Assembly: GCF_012489685.1 (NCBI RefSeq)
Contig: NC_080042.1
Coordinates: forward strand, 16,134,150-16,198,149
Source: Lotus japonicus
Taxonomy: Eukaryota > Streptophyta > Magnoliopsida > Fabales > Fabaceae
Length of the DNA stretch: 64,000 nt
Direction of reading: 5' to 3'
Numbering within the stretch: the stretch's first letter is position 1; the number at the start of each line of letters is the position of its first letter. Shown here in pieces: positions 21,216 through 31,627 of this stretch. Position numbers and translations under genes: made by a program. The notes below the pieces were generated by a model, which ran no database searches, was not told the DNA's origin, and was given only the letters and a program-made list of their open reading frames with translations.

Positions 21216-21562
21216 ATGATTATCCCTATATGTCGTCTTTTTTGACTTACAAGAAAAAATTATTTAAGAATATAAAATTACTAAATTAGAAAGTAAAAAA
21301 ATTAACTCTAAATTATGTTAATTTAATTTAAATCGATAATTGTTATTAATATATAATCACAAAAACAAAAACATAAAAGAAAGTAAAGAATATGAAGTAA
21401 AAGTGGTGGGATAGGGTGTTGAATTTTATTAAATAAAACTATTGTAGTGAGTAACAATTGAATGAGTGTTAAATTATTAGGTGAAGAGAAAGAAGATGAT
21501 GTGAAGTGTAAAAAGTGAAAAAATAGGGTGTTGAATGGATTCAACCATTGTACATAGTCTTA

Positions 21563-22004
21563 CTCTCTAGACCGCTCACTCTTCTCACTCTCCCTCACGT
21601 TTTCTCTTTAGCAGCACACAACACGATTCTTTCTTCTTTCTTAGCTGCACCCACTCACCATTTCTTCTTCTCTTCCTTGTTTTCTTTCTTTTTCTTACAG
21701 CACCACTTCATCCTTCTTCTTGTTCTCACTACCATCATCACCACGTCCGCTTCTTCTTCTCCAGCCATGGAGCCACCACCTTCACTTTCTTCTCCCATGA
21801 GCCTGAATCACGAGTTTCTCCCCTTGGCTGCAGCACCACCATGTTTTCTTCATTCTTTCATGAGACCACTATCGCTGGCTACCCACAACACCATCATGGA
21901 CAGTGGCAGAGCCAGGTCTTTTTATGGAGTGTGGGAAAAAATTAAGTCTAAGTCTAACTACTCACACTTGACGTTTGATCCAAAATTTCAAATTATGGTC
22001 ACAG
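21563..22004. other. Unassigned pyrimidine-rich stretch with a weak ORF
   Basis: A 164-codon plus-strand frame (21548-22042) crosses the Harbinger B end and the MITE start, so it is not a real gene as it stands. A shorter frame from ATG 21767 (MEPPPSLSS) is possible but has no recognised domain. Confidence 0.4.
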
Positions 22005-22011
22005 TTATAGG

Positions 22012-22464
22012 TAGGGTCGGTCCGACATTTTGGAGGCCCTGAGCAAATAATAAAAATGGACCCCTAATAATTTTTTTTAAAGAACATTATCTATTTAAAT
22101 TGTAAATAGCATCAACAACTTCAAAAATATGTGGCTAACATAAACAAAACGTCATATTCTAGTCAATATCATCCAAAAAAAAAATTAACTACTTAAAAAA
22201 ATTCTATGTCCTAGCATTTTTTGAAGCACCCAAGGAAACCTTCCACATTCCAATGCTAATTAAACTCTTAAATATGACCAATAAATATCAAGTTACTTGT
22301 ATCTACATGTCTCTCTTATTAATTGTGAACACCTTTAATACATAAGTACAGAACTGGTCTTGAATGCAACTACTAAATTTTTGTTTTGGAGAAAGTTTAA
22401 TGAGAATTTTTTTTAGAGGCCCTGAGCTGTGGGTCTGCCTGCACAGGCCCAAGGCTGACCCTGA
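22012..22464. mobile_element. hAT-like MITE
   Basis: Short inverted ends (TAGGGTCGG and GCTGACCCTGA) are flanked by TTATAGG and TTGTAGG, a possible target duplication with one mismatch. There is no ORF. Size and ends fit an old non-autonomous hAT element; the class is an inference. Confidence 0.55.
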
Positions 22465-22471
22465 TTGTAGG

Positions 22472-24096
22472 CGTTACGGCATTGCTACTGTTGCGGTGTG
22501 AATAGTTTATTGCCATAACAAATAATGTATTTGAGAACCTAAACCGACCGCATCTGATTATCATATGTATTTTAAAGAATTTCATCATTTTTCAAGTGTC
22601 CTAGGCAGCCATTCTTCATCCTTTAAAAGGAAAACTACGTTGTAAATATATAGGTGAGTCAGAGATATTTATAAAAAAATAATAATTATTTGCTTTTTAA
22701 ATTCTTAAAAGTGTTCAGAACTCTGGTGACTTTTCCTGTCTTGGTCCCTTCAACCCTTTTTCTTTCTCAAACTTACACCATTACCAATAAACCTTTTATG
22801 TTAAAAATTGGTAAAGTTTAAAACGGAAGAAGACTAAAGACCAAAGAAAGACTCACGAAACAACTCATCTTGCTCGTCTAAAAAATTCACCCCTCATTCT
22901 CTTTTCCCAAATTGTAATGACTTCTCTTTCTCTCTAAAGTTTACTACTCATCCACATCCTTCTCTTGCCAATATCTCACGCCCTCTATGGAAATGGTTGT
23001 AGTTGAATCGAGAGGGTAGAGTAGCTGCAGGTCCAACTAGAGTCAGCCATCACCAAGTTCATCAACCAGTAAGACAATGCCCAGTTTGAAGACGGAGCCA
23101 AGCTCACCCACTCAGTCACCGCCTCACCCACTCACCTGGCTGCAAATCAACAACCACAAACCTTTCCACTACCAAAACCTCACCTGTTTCGTCACAACAA
23201 AATGTAGTTGTGGCAATCTCAGCCACTTCCGCACCCACTCCGGCGATCTCCTCCGTCACAACAAAATGTAGTGGTGGCAATCTCAGCCACTTCCGCACCC
23301 ACTCCGGCGATCTCCTCCGTCACAGCTTCCCGAGTCCCATCGCGCGCAACTAGTATGTCATCGGGCTTCAGCTATTGTTTCCTTCGCGAGCAGCGACACA
23401 ACCTGTCTTCACCCACCCACCGCCTCACCCACCGTCTCACCCACTCTTCACTCACTCACCCATGACCCACCACCCTACGCCCCTACCTTTTAAATTTTTC
23501 CCTTTCTCTCTTTTTTTTGGGCTAATAAAACTTACCTGGTCCAAAGAATTTTCTTTTTCTTAGACCGCCCAAGCAAGCCAGGCGGTGAATCCGCCCGTGA
23601 TAATGGACACACCACCGCACCACATGAGCCACCATGAGTCTTCTTCTTCTCTTCGTGACACCATCACCCACCGCCAGCCATCACCGGTGAGAAAGAGCGA
23701 AGAAAGACAAGCAAGAAGCGACGTGAAAACGAAGTGCCACCGTCGCCGATGTTATCAACTTTACTATTCATTTCTGGTGTCCTCGGGCCTCCATTCACAA
23801 CGAGGTTAGTACCGTTGGGACCCTTGTGACGTTCACAATAAAACCCATGTTCTGAATCGTCGTTCTGTTGCCGTCAACCGCCGCCGCCGCCTTCAGATGC
23901 GGTTTCCAGTAAACTTCGGTGACCGATGGAAAAACGGAGTGCACTGCGACGATCTTTTCTGCAAGGAGAGCAAAAGCCTTCAATCAATTTCAAATTTGGA
24001 CAACTTTTACTGGCAAGCTCCGTCGACCTACAATTTGACTTTCTGGGCGAACCGTCGACTTTTGGGGGAAACAAACAGCGTCATTGAGTTCCTGGT
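22472..24096. other. Unassigned sequence, proline-codon-rich in the middle
   Basis: Short frames around 23077-23560 are rich in Pro, His, Ser and Thr, with no domain I recognise and several stops. The sequence continues at 28480 after the solo LTR. It could be an old retroelement leader or a decayed gene. Confidence 0.35.
23193..23320. repeat. 64-bp tandem duplication
   Basis: Units 23193-23256 and 23257-23320 differ by one base. Confidence 0.95.
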
Positions 24097-24804
24097 TGTA
24101 AGACCCAAGTTTTTAAGCTTAGAATAAGGGGAAGAGATTTCCATTTACGATTAGGCTTGATGTATCGTGAAAGGAAACCTGAACAAGAGTTTACCAAATG
24201 AAATAAATTTATGAAGGAGAAAGTTCAGGAAAAGTCTGAGTTTCGTATTGAAGTCGATAAAAGTTATAGCACGATCGTTATACGCTTAAACCTAGGTCAG
24301 AAACCCTAGTATATAGCTAATTTTCACTTTTAGGCACGACGGAAGTTAATTCCAAAAATCTTTAGAGAAATGTTAGAACTTCTCTTTTTCCATATATCAC
24401 AATCGTTTCGAGGCGAAACTCTACGATCTACGAACGTCCGATTCCAATCATCGGAAGTTTGCCGAAACCGAATCCCTGGTATTTCAAAACCCTAGAATTT
24501 CTCGACAATGAAGACTTTTTCTATTCAGAGCTTCAAATGAATATTCCACACGCGTACACCCATTTCTCTTGATGATTTCAATCTTTCTTCAGAAGGAAGT
24601 TTTCTATTCCGACATTCGATGCAAAAAGCAACTTATCGGGTAAAATAGTTTTATACCGACTATGCATTAGTTGCCAAAAAATACAAGGAGACCTCTTTAT
24701 GGTTTTGGAATTCTTTTGCCAAAACATATCTATTAATTCACGGAGAATGACGCCGGAAAAATCAGATTCGCGAAACTTTCATTTTCCCGCGATTTGCCAT
24801 CTTC

Positions 24805-24812
24805 TATATATA
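24805..24812 (+). promoter_or_regulatory. TATA box in the solo LTR
   Basis: TATATATA about 700 bp from the LTR start, a plausible retroelement promoter. Confidence 0.5.
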
Positions 24813-26468
24813 GCAAGCAAGTGAGAAGAAATCACAAAACTCCACCATTTTCTACCCACCAAGGCCGCGAGTTTGAGAGGAGAGGAGGAGAAGAAGATTT
24901 TGTTCAATCCTTGCTTGATCGTTGATCCGTTAGTTGCTGCTTCAAGGTTTCGAGGTATAGTCGCTAATCCTTACCTCCGATCGCTTTTTCCATAGCTTTT
25001 CTGTAGAGTTTTCTGAGCGGATAGTTTTTGGGTTTTTGCAAAACTATCCTGAATCTTTCATTTCTGATTCTAAACCTCTTCTATATGTGCCCAAGATCAC
25101 TTCTGCCGGATTAGATTTTCCGTTATGTCGCCGGAATTCCGCCGGAATCAATTTTAGCCTTAAATACCCATTTTTGGAGTTTTTGAGGTAAAGCTTCAAC
25201 CTTTAGGCTAAAAACTATCGCCTTAGCTTAGCGTTAGTAGGATTAGTTGTCATAAACGTCGTTGGTGACGTCCCTGCAAAATTTGGTTTTTGGGATTTCA
25301 GTTTTGAAATTTCTAAGTTAAAAATCATGACCAAAATACCCCTGCGACAGTTTTTGATCCGATAATTTTTCCGAGTTCAGAATACCCTTAGTTACGGCTT
25401 ATGAAAGCATAAGAACCAAGTTTGATCGAAGAAAAATCGAGCCCCACAATTACCAAAAGTGGCCGAGCCCTATAGGGGAGGAGGAGGAAAATTTCCTTTT
25501 CCGAAAACTTGTCTTTCGCGCTAGATTATCGTACCTTAGAGTATAGATTACTTCGTGTAACCTTAGTAAGTATCGATAGCTTAGTTTTCGATAGATTCTG
25601 ATAGTATTTCTGTGACTTTGCTTTAAAGGAACTTTTGAGGAATTTCCTGAGGAGCAACGCTTTGCTTGTGAGGAAGAGTTAGAAGATAATCCTGGAGAAT
25701 CTGCAGGTGAGGGCTTCTCACTGAATCTCTAGTTAATGCTTAGGGTCGATGTTTCGACATTGTTTACTGCTTATGCACTGGAATTGTGTGTGATTGGAAA
25801 ATGTTTTCTGAGGCTTCGGCTGACAATGTAGATGATGCATCTACTGAATGTTTTTGATGAGTGAATGACATGCTAAGTGCTAATTGGGTAATTTAGGATG
25901 TGTGGTGCATGCCTTATATGCTAGGTGCTATGTGGTTATTGCTTAAGATATTGACATATGACATGTTGATTGATTATGATGAGTTAATTATGCTTTTTCA
26001 CTATAATCTGAGTTTCTGAACGGTGAGAAAAGCGGGCAGGTCATGCCGATTTTATTTTGAGAGTTTTGAGAAAGCTTGAAAGGACGAATGAGATTCGGGC
26101 CTTGTTGTGGTGTTGTATGGATCGAGACATTCTCTGGAGTCATTTGGGGATTAGGAGATCCCGAGAACTTATAGGATTCGCGATAAGACTAAAAGGATAA
26201 TTATTTTGTAAAGAAAACTCATAAGACATTAAACAACCTCTAAATCTTTAAGTAATGGTAATAATCTCGGAAGGAAGCTTTGGATGCAAATCATAGTTTT
26301 GGAAAACGAGAAGTGTCGTCGGATCCCAGCATTGAGAAAGTTGAGGGGCTTCGAGTATGTAGATGTTGTGGTGCTGTTGGAGCAGCGTTTGTTGTTGTGC
26401 TGTTGGAGCAGCTATTGTGGTTGTGCTGTTGGAGCAGCTATGTTGTTGGGTGTATCTTCGACTTTGCG

Positions 26469-27318
26469 GCGCGAATCCGTATGTCCAAACCCGACGGGTT
26501 GGGCCGATTCGGCAATAATTGTTGACACGTGCGAATCCGTATATTCAATCCGATGGATTGGATCGATTCGGCGGTAGTCACTCAGGCACGCGTGAGTCCG
26601 TATGTTCAATCAGAGGGATTGGATCGATTCAGCGATTGCCATTTTACCTCGCGTGAATCCGTATGTTCAATCCGAGGGATTGGATCGATTCAGCGACAAC
26701 TTTTCGACACGCGCGAATCCGTATATTCAATCCGATGGATTGGATCGATTCGGCGGTAGTCACTCAGGCACGCGTGAGTCCGTATGTTCAATCAGAGGGA
26801 TTGGATCGATTCAGCGATTGCCATTTTACCTCGCGTGAATCCGTATGTTCAATCCGAGGGATTGGATCGATTCAGCGATAACTTTTCGACACGCGCGGAT
26901 CCGTATATTCAATCCGATGGATTGGATCGATTCGGCGGTAGTCACTCAGGCACGCGTGAGTCCGTATGTTCAATCAGAGGGATTGGATCGATTCAGCGAT
27001 TGCCATTTTACCTCGCGTGAATCCGTATGTTCAATCCGAGGGATTGGATCGACTCAGCGATAACCTTTCGACTCGCGCGGATCCGTATGTTCAATTCGAT
27101 GGATTGGATCGATTCGGCGATAGTCATTGGACACGCGCAATGTCCGTATGTTCGACTCTTTTGAGTGAACCGACTTGGCGTTGTCATTTGTTGCGTGTGC
27201 GAGTCCGTATGTTCAACCCAAGGGGTTGGATCGACTCGACATGCCTAATTGTGGGAGTTGCGTGTGCGAGTCCGTATGTTCAACCCAAGGGGTTGGATCG
27301 ACTTGACATGCCTAATTG
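26469..27318. repeat. Satellite-like array inside the solo LTR
   Basis: About 14 units of roughly 61 bp share a core ATCCGTATGTTCAATC followed by GGATTGGATCGA. Three unit types repeat in order, giving a 182-bp higher-order period (for example 26602, 26784 and 26966). The core holds a small CAATCC/GGATTG inverted repeat. Units decay and spacing widens after about 27130. Short ORFs here are repeat artefacts. Confidence 0.9.
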
Positions 27319-28479
27319 TTGGGCTATCCTGGGGATAAGTCCGGGAAACCGGTAGTTTCCGAGTATGTGATACTCTTTGCTTGTTGAGCAGTTGTGACCA
27401 TCGGATTGAGATGAGTCGGATGATCCGGAGATCATCATGAGTTACTATGTTGATGTGAAGAAGTGTCTTTTGTCGCAGAATCGACTTTACCTTAGGGTAA
27501 GCTTTTAGAGACTTTAATTTACCTAGAACACGTGGCGACGTGTCGAGTGAGAGTCGGAGACGTTGTTTGACTAATCATCCTGCATTCATGCATACTGATT
27601 TAGTTGTCGAGTGTGATTGTTATTTGTTAATCCTATTTGGAACATGTTAATTGTTATTATTGCTGTTAAGTTCATTATGGAAAATGCAACCCTAGGATGT
27701 TATCCCTAGCTATAAGCCTAAGTGGCTATTCTCTTATCTATATCTTTTGGTGCTATTATTTATGTAATTCTTTGGAGTTGACCCTCGCGTCTTCTGTGTG
27801 TGCTTTGGCGGACAAACGCCCTTTGTCAGATGTCTTTGGCGGACTGGTTCACGACGGTTCACCCTTCGGGGGAAACTAGAGTTGGGATGCTGGAACAGGA
27901 GCGCATCGCGATAGCGAGCGGAGGACGGATGGTGTACATAGACTAGGTCGTTCTGGATTTCGAATTCGGACGACGATCATGCCAGCATGTAGGATTGAGT
28001 GTTAGTGTGAGCTCCTCGAGATGGGATTAGTGTAGGAGTAGAGTCTTAGCTCTGAACATTATTTGTTTCATTCGGGACAGGGTAGTTTCCCACCTATAGC
28101 TTTTTGTGTGGTTTCTTTACGGGAATCACAGAGAGTTGGTTGGACTTAGGAGGTCTTGTTTCAGGCCGATGGGCCAGCTTATTCTCAGTTTTGAGGGATA
28201 GTGTTGCGGACACTTACCTTTAGATTTGGTTTGTACATTTTGCCTTCGGGCGCTACACTTTTCTTTCCGTCACTGGAGGTTACTCGTGAAGAGGTTGTTA
28301 CTTACAGCGGGGGCTGTTTATATATTGTATATTAGCTCTATTACTTTTCGCTTTTGGGTTTTATTTAATTCAGTCTTGTCTTAGTTATTATCGAAAAAAA
28401 AAATATTTCACGTTTTTCCGCATTAAGTTTACTTTTGGTTACTAAAGTGACGCCACCGAAATCGGGGTGTTACACTGGT

Positions 28480-29020
28480 CATGAAAAGATGAAGAAACAT
28501 TATCCCTTTTGCATCTCCGGCGACATTTTCTCCACCGACCCTTGCGGACCACGACTTTCTTCGGCGACTTTTCGCCGACTAGCTTGCAAAACTTAGATTT
28601 TGTAAGCCTTTAACCCTTGTATATGTTTTAGCCTCAGGCAAGCAAGTTTTAAAATAAAATAAAACCTTTCGTTGTTATTGTGAAAATCAAAGTTTAAAAG
28701 TTGATTAGTGAAGAGTTTTGATTTGTTTTACCAAATGATTTTCATTTTAAAAGAGATATGTACTCTATTATTTTTTGTAGCTATTGACTGAGAAAGAGTT
28801 GTTTAATTGCATTAGTTAACTGTTTTGTGTGCGTGCTATTGTGAAAATGTTTCAATGAGTATCTTGGTAGAGACCGAGGACTCTAAGGAAAACGAGAGGA
28901 GTAAGTGTTCTTTATGTGCACTTTTCTATTTTTAACAAAGATATGGATATTTCGTTTTAAATTTAATTTACTAAGTCAAAAGATTTTTAAGCGTTGTAGT
29001 TGTTGTCATTATGATGACTT
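28480..29020. other. Unassigned sequence between solo LTR and Copia copy 2
   Basis: Non-coding as far as I can see. It joins to 22472-24096 on the left and, beyond Copia copy 2, to 41302 on the right. Confidence 0.4.
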
Positions 29021-29025
29021 GTCTT

Positions 29026-30232
29026 TGAAGGTATGAAAAACGGTAGAAAGGGGGGTTTGAATAACGTTTTCAGTATAAAACTTCCACCTTAAAGATTTTG
29101 ACAAATCTTTCGAGAACTTAAGTGCTAAAGATAAGAGATAGAAAAGCACACAAGGATTTTATCCTGATTCACTTGATAAATCACTCAAGCTACTCCAGTC
29201 CACCCGTTAAGGTGATTTCTTCCTTCTTAGAATGAAGGCAATCCACTAATCAGGTAAGAGTTACAACTGCACTTGAAACCTACAAGTGACTAACAATTAC
29301 ACTGACTTAGCTCACACTAAGATTCACTCTCTTAGTCTTCTCTAGGATCCGATCAACCTTGATCTCCTAAAGGAACTAAACAAACTGTTTATCAAAGAAT
29401 TGTTTACAAGAGATTTGCTTCTAAAAAGCTAATAGTAAACTCAATGAATTTCAGATGAAAGAAAGCTTAGAAGAATTTAAGTTTGTCTTGCGCGTATGTG
29501 AATGCTTCTAGCCGTTTCTTTCAGTCTTCAGCCTCTTTATATACTCCAAGGATTAGGGTTGAGCGTTGCATGGGAAATGCTACCGTTGGAGGGCAGTTCT
29601 GGAAAATCCAGCTTCTGCTGTGTCTGAGACTGTTAGGTAGGTCGTCAAGAAGGTACAGTTGCTTTTGTACTTGGATAGCGACTTGACCTTTAAACCTAGG
29701 AGACTTCTGATCAGGGGAATGCTTCATATTGGAACTTGTGAAGCCGGTTGATCAGAGTCAGAGGGAAAGCCCAGATCCTCTGACCATTGTTTCTTCTGAT
29801 TCTGAACTAAGAGGGAAGAACATGGTCTTCAGAGTATCTTGCTTCTGGACATCAGAGTTTCCACTATTCAGCTTCTGGATCTTCAGAGTCTTCTACACCA
29901 TCAGAATATCTGAGCCTTCAGTGTTTCTTGGTTATCAGACTTTCTGGATGTTCAGAGCTTCTAGTGACTGAGTCCACATCAGAGTTTGTATAACTTCAGA
30001 ACTTCTGAAGCTTTTCCACTGTTCATACTGAACATGGTGAATGCGAAAGCGTTGCTTGGGTTGCTCTTTATACACAGTGCTTCTGATTTGTGTGAGATTG
30101 AGTTGAGGTCAGAGCCTGTAAATAGCACACTCAGAAAAACACGTTAGAGTACCACAATTGTTCATATCAAAAGGTTAACTTGTAATCATCAAAACATAGA
30201 GTTGTACTACTAGATCAAAACTTGATCTTACA
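29026..30232 (-). repeat. 3' LTR of Copia copy 2
   Basis: A 1207-bp LTR in minus orientation. The polypurine tract complement (TCTCCCCCTTTTT) follows at 30234-30246. About eight differences from the 5' LTR outside the TRIM were seen by eye. Confidence 0.92.
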
Positions 30233-30247
30233 ATCTCCCCCTTTTTG

Positions 30248-30971
30248 ATGATGACAAAACTAAGATTTTTGATGAACAATTCTTAAACATTAAACTGAAT
30301 TCACTCAGAGTTTAGAGATATAGAATAAGACTTATCCTGATGTGAATAGTTTATCTTGCTTATTCTGAATTCAAGTCACTGCTTGATTCTGAGCTTAGCT
30401 CCCCCTGAATCTAATACTTGATGAAAACGTTAGTAAAGTCTAGATTCTGAGCTAAATGATATAAGAGTTCAGAGTGAAAAACTTATGACATAGATGAAAA
30501 TCGAGTAATCAGAGCGCATAAGTAATCAGAGTCACGGACAAGGTATCAGAGTCTTGGGTATCAGAGTCAACTTAGAATCACTTCAGAAGAAGTGAAATGT
30601 ATTCCTTGTATTTGCCCAGTGACACATCTATGGTCATGAAGGTGGAACTCTTAAATTCTCCAAAAGAAAAATAAATCACACTAACACATCTTACACATCA
30701 AAAACTGGGTTTACTCCCCCTTTTTGGCATAAGCAAAAAGCTGGGGGTGTGAAAAACTTAGCTTGAAGTACAAGGTACTCCCCCTTAGAGAAGGTCTAAG
30801 TTTAAAGAAAATGAAAACGATGCAAGAATCAGAGTTAGGCGAAATAAATAGAAGAGTTAATGCAAGAGAAGAACGTTTACCACCGGTCAAGGGAGTAAAG
30901 AGAAGGGTCAGTTACCAAGAACTTAACCTCGAGAAACTGTAGGAGCATTAACTTTCAGAGAGAAAGTGAAG
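30248..30971. other. 3' noncoding region of Copia copy 2
   Basis: Equivalent to 16579-17303 in copy 1, with the same internal CTCCCCC tracts. No gene is seen except that the antisense promoter lies at its inner edge. Confidence 0.6.
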
Positions 30972-30982
30972 CCTATATAAAG
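30972..30982 (+). promoter_or_regulatory. TATA box of the antisense ORF, copy 2
   Basis: CCTATATAAAG about 53 bp before the ATG at 31035, conserved with copy 1. Confidence 0.6.
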
Positions 30983-31034
30983 CGTTGGAGAGAAGGTAAG
31001 CTTCACACCTCGAACAATTTTCAGTAAGGAACAA

Positions 31035-31427
31035 ATGGCATCATACATCGTAGTACTAGAAGAGCTGAGGAAGAAGGCCTTCGAGGAGGACTTGTTCCTG
31101 AACATCAGGCATCCAGAGGGTACAACGACCATCTCGGAGCTAACACGGACACTGCTGGAGGAGGACCTGCGTCCAGAGTTGAAGAGAGACCTGAGGGAAT
31201 TTCTTGCCTTCGTTGAGGAGGTGCAAGAACTCAGCCGGCTTGAACTCAAGCTGCTGGAAGAAAAAGAGAGTTTGGAAGAGAAGCTCAAGACTGCAGAAGA
31301 GATTCTGGAGAGGGATGAGCTAAAGGACAGGCTCAACAACATCCAGCATGCACTAGAGCGTCTGGAGAAGGATAGGTCAGAGCAGCGCCAGGAGTGCAGA
31401 AGAATGAGGAGGGATCCTTCATTCTAG
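31035..31427 (+). CDS. Antisense 130-aa coiled-coil ORF in Copia copy 2
   Basis: The counterpart of the ORF at 16122-16514, reading against the retrotransposon genes. Length is identical (130 aa) and differences are substitutions only, for example VVLEELRKK for VALEELRRK and EKESLEEK for ENEIFEEK. The C-terminal half predicts a coiled coil. A GAATAAA polyadenylation-like signal follows the stop at about 31470. The function is unknown. An open frame kept in two copies that each carry stops elsewhere is suggestive but not proof of coding. Confidence 0.7.
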   Translation: MASYIVVLEELRKKAFEEDLFLNIRHPEGTTTISELTRTLLEEDLRPELKRDLREFLAFVEEVQELSRLELKLLEEKESLEEKLKTAEEILERDELKDRLNNIQHALERLEKDRSEQRQECRRMRRDPSF

Positions 31428-31627
31428 ACTTTAGGGAAAGAATGTATGATGTAAACATAAAGAGATTATGAATAAAAAGAATTTTGCAAACACATGTGAC
31501 AAAAAAAATATATAGATATGCATAGATAATCACAAACGAACAAAGTAGAATAATTAAATAAAAAGAAACAGAGTTTAACAAAAATAAAACAACGTTAAAG
31601 AAAAAGAAAAACGAAGAGATCCTAAAA

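Larger units (their letters stand above)
19984..21559 (+). mobile_element. PIF/Harbinger element B, ORF1 only
   Basis: Imperfect 14-bp termini (GACTACTTGCAATG, and GACTATGTACAATG on the other strand) are flanked by TTA (19981-19983 and 21560-21562). It has the same TATA box, leader and ORF1 start as element A but no transposase. It is a non-autonomous 1.6-kb element 100 bp from element A, perhaps moved by a related transposase. Confidence 0.82.
24097..28474 (+). mobile_element. Solo LTR, 4.4 kb, probably Ty3/gypsy
   Basis: It begins TGTAAGACCC, ends GGGTGTTACA, and is flanked by CTGGT (24092-24096 and 28475-28479). There is no internal coding region and no second copy of either end, so it is a solo LTR left by unequal recombination. 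A TATA box is at 24805-24812. The length and termini fit the long-LTR gypsy elements common in legumes; the exact lineage is open. Orientation is inferred from the TATA box. Confidence 0.8.

Noticed and set aside
21548..22042. 164-codon ORF
   Set aside because: It begins inside Harbinger B and ends inside a MITE, so it cannot be an original gene.
26280..27355. Series of 60-130-codon ORFs
   Set aside because: They repeat with the 182-bp array and share no domain; artefacts of tandem repeats.
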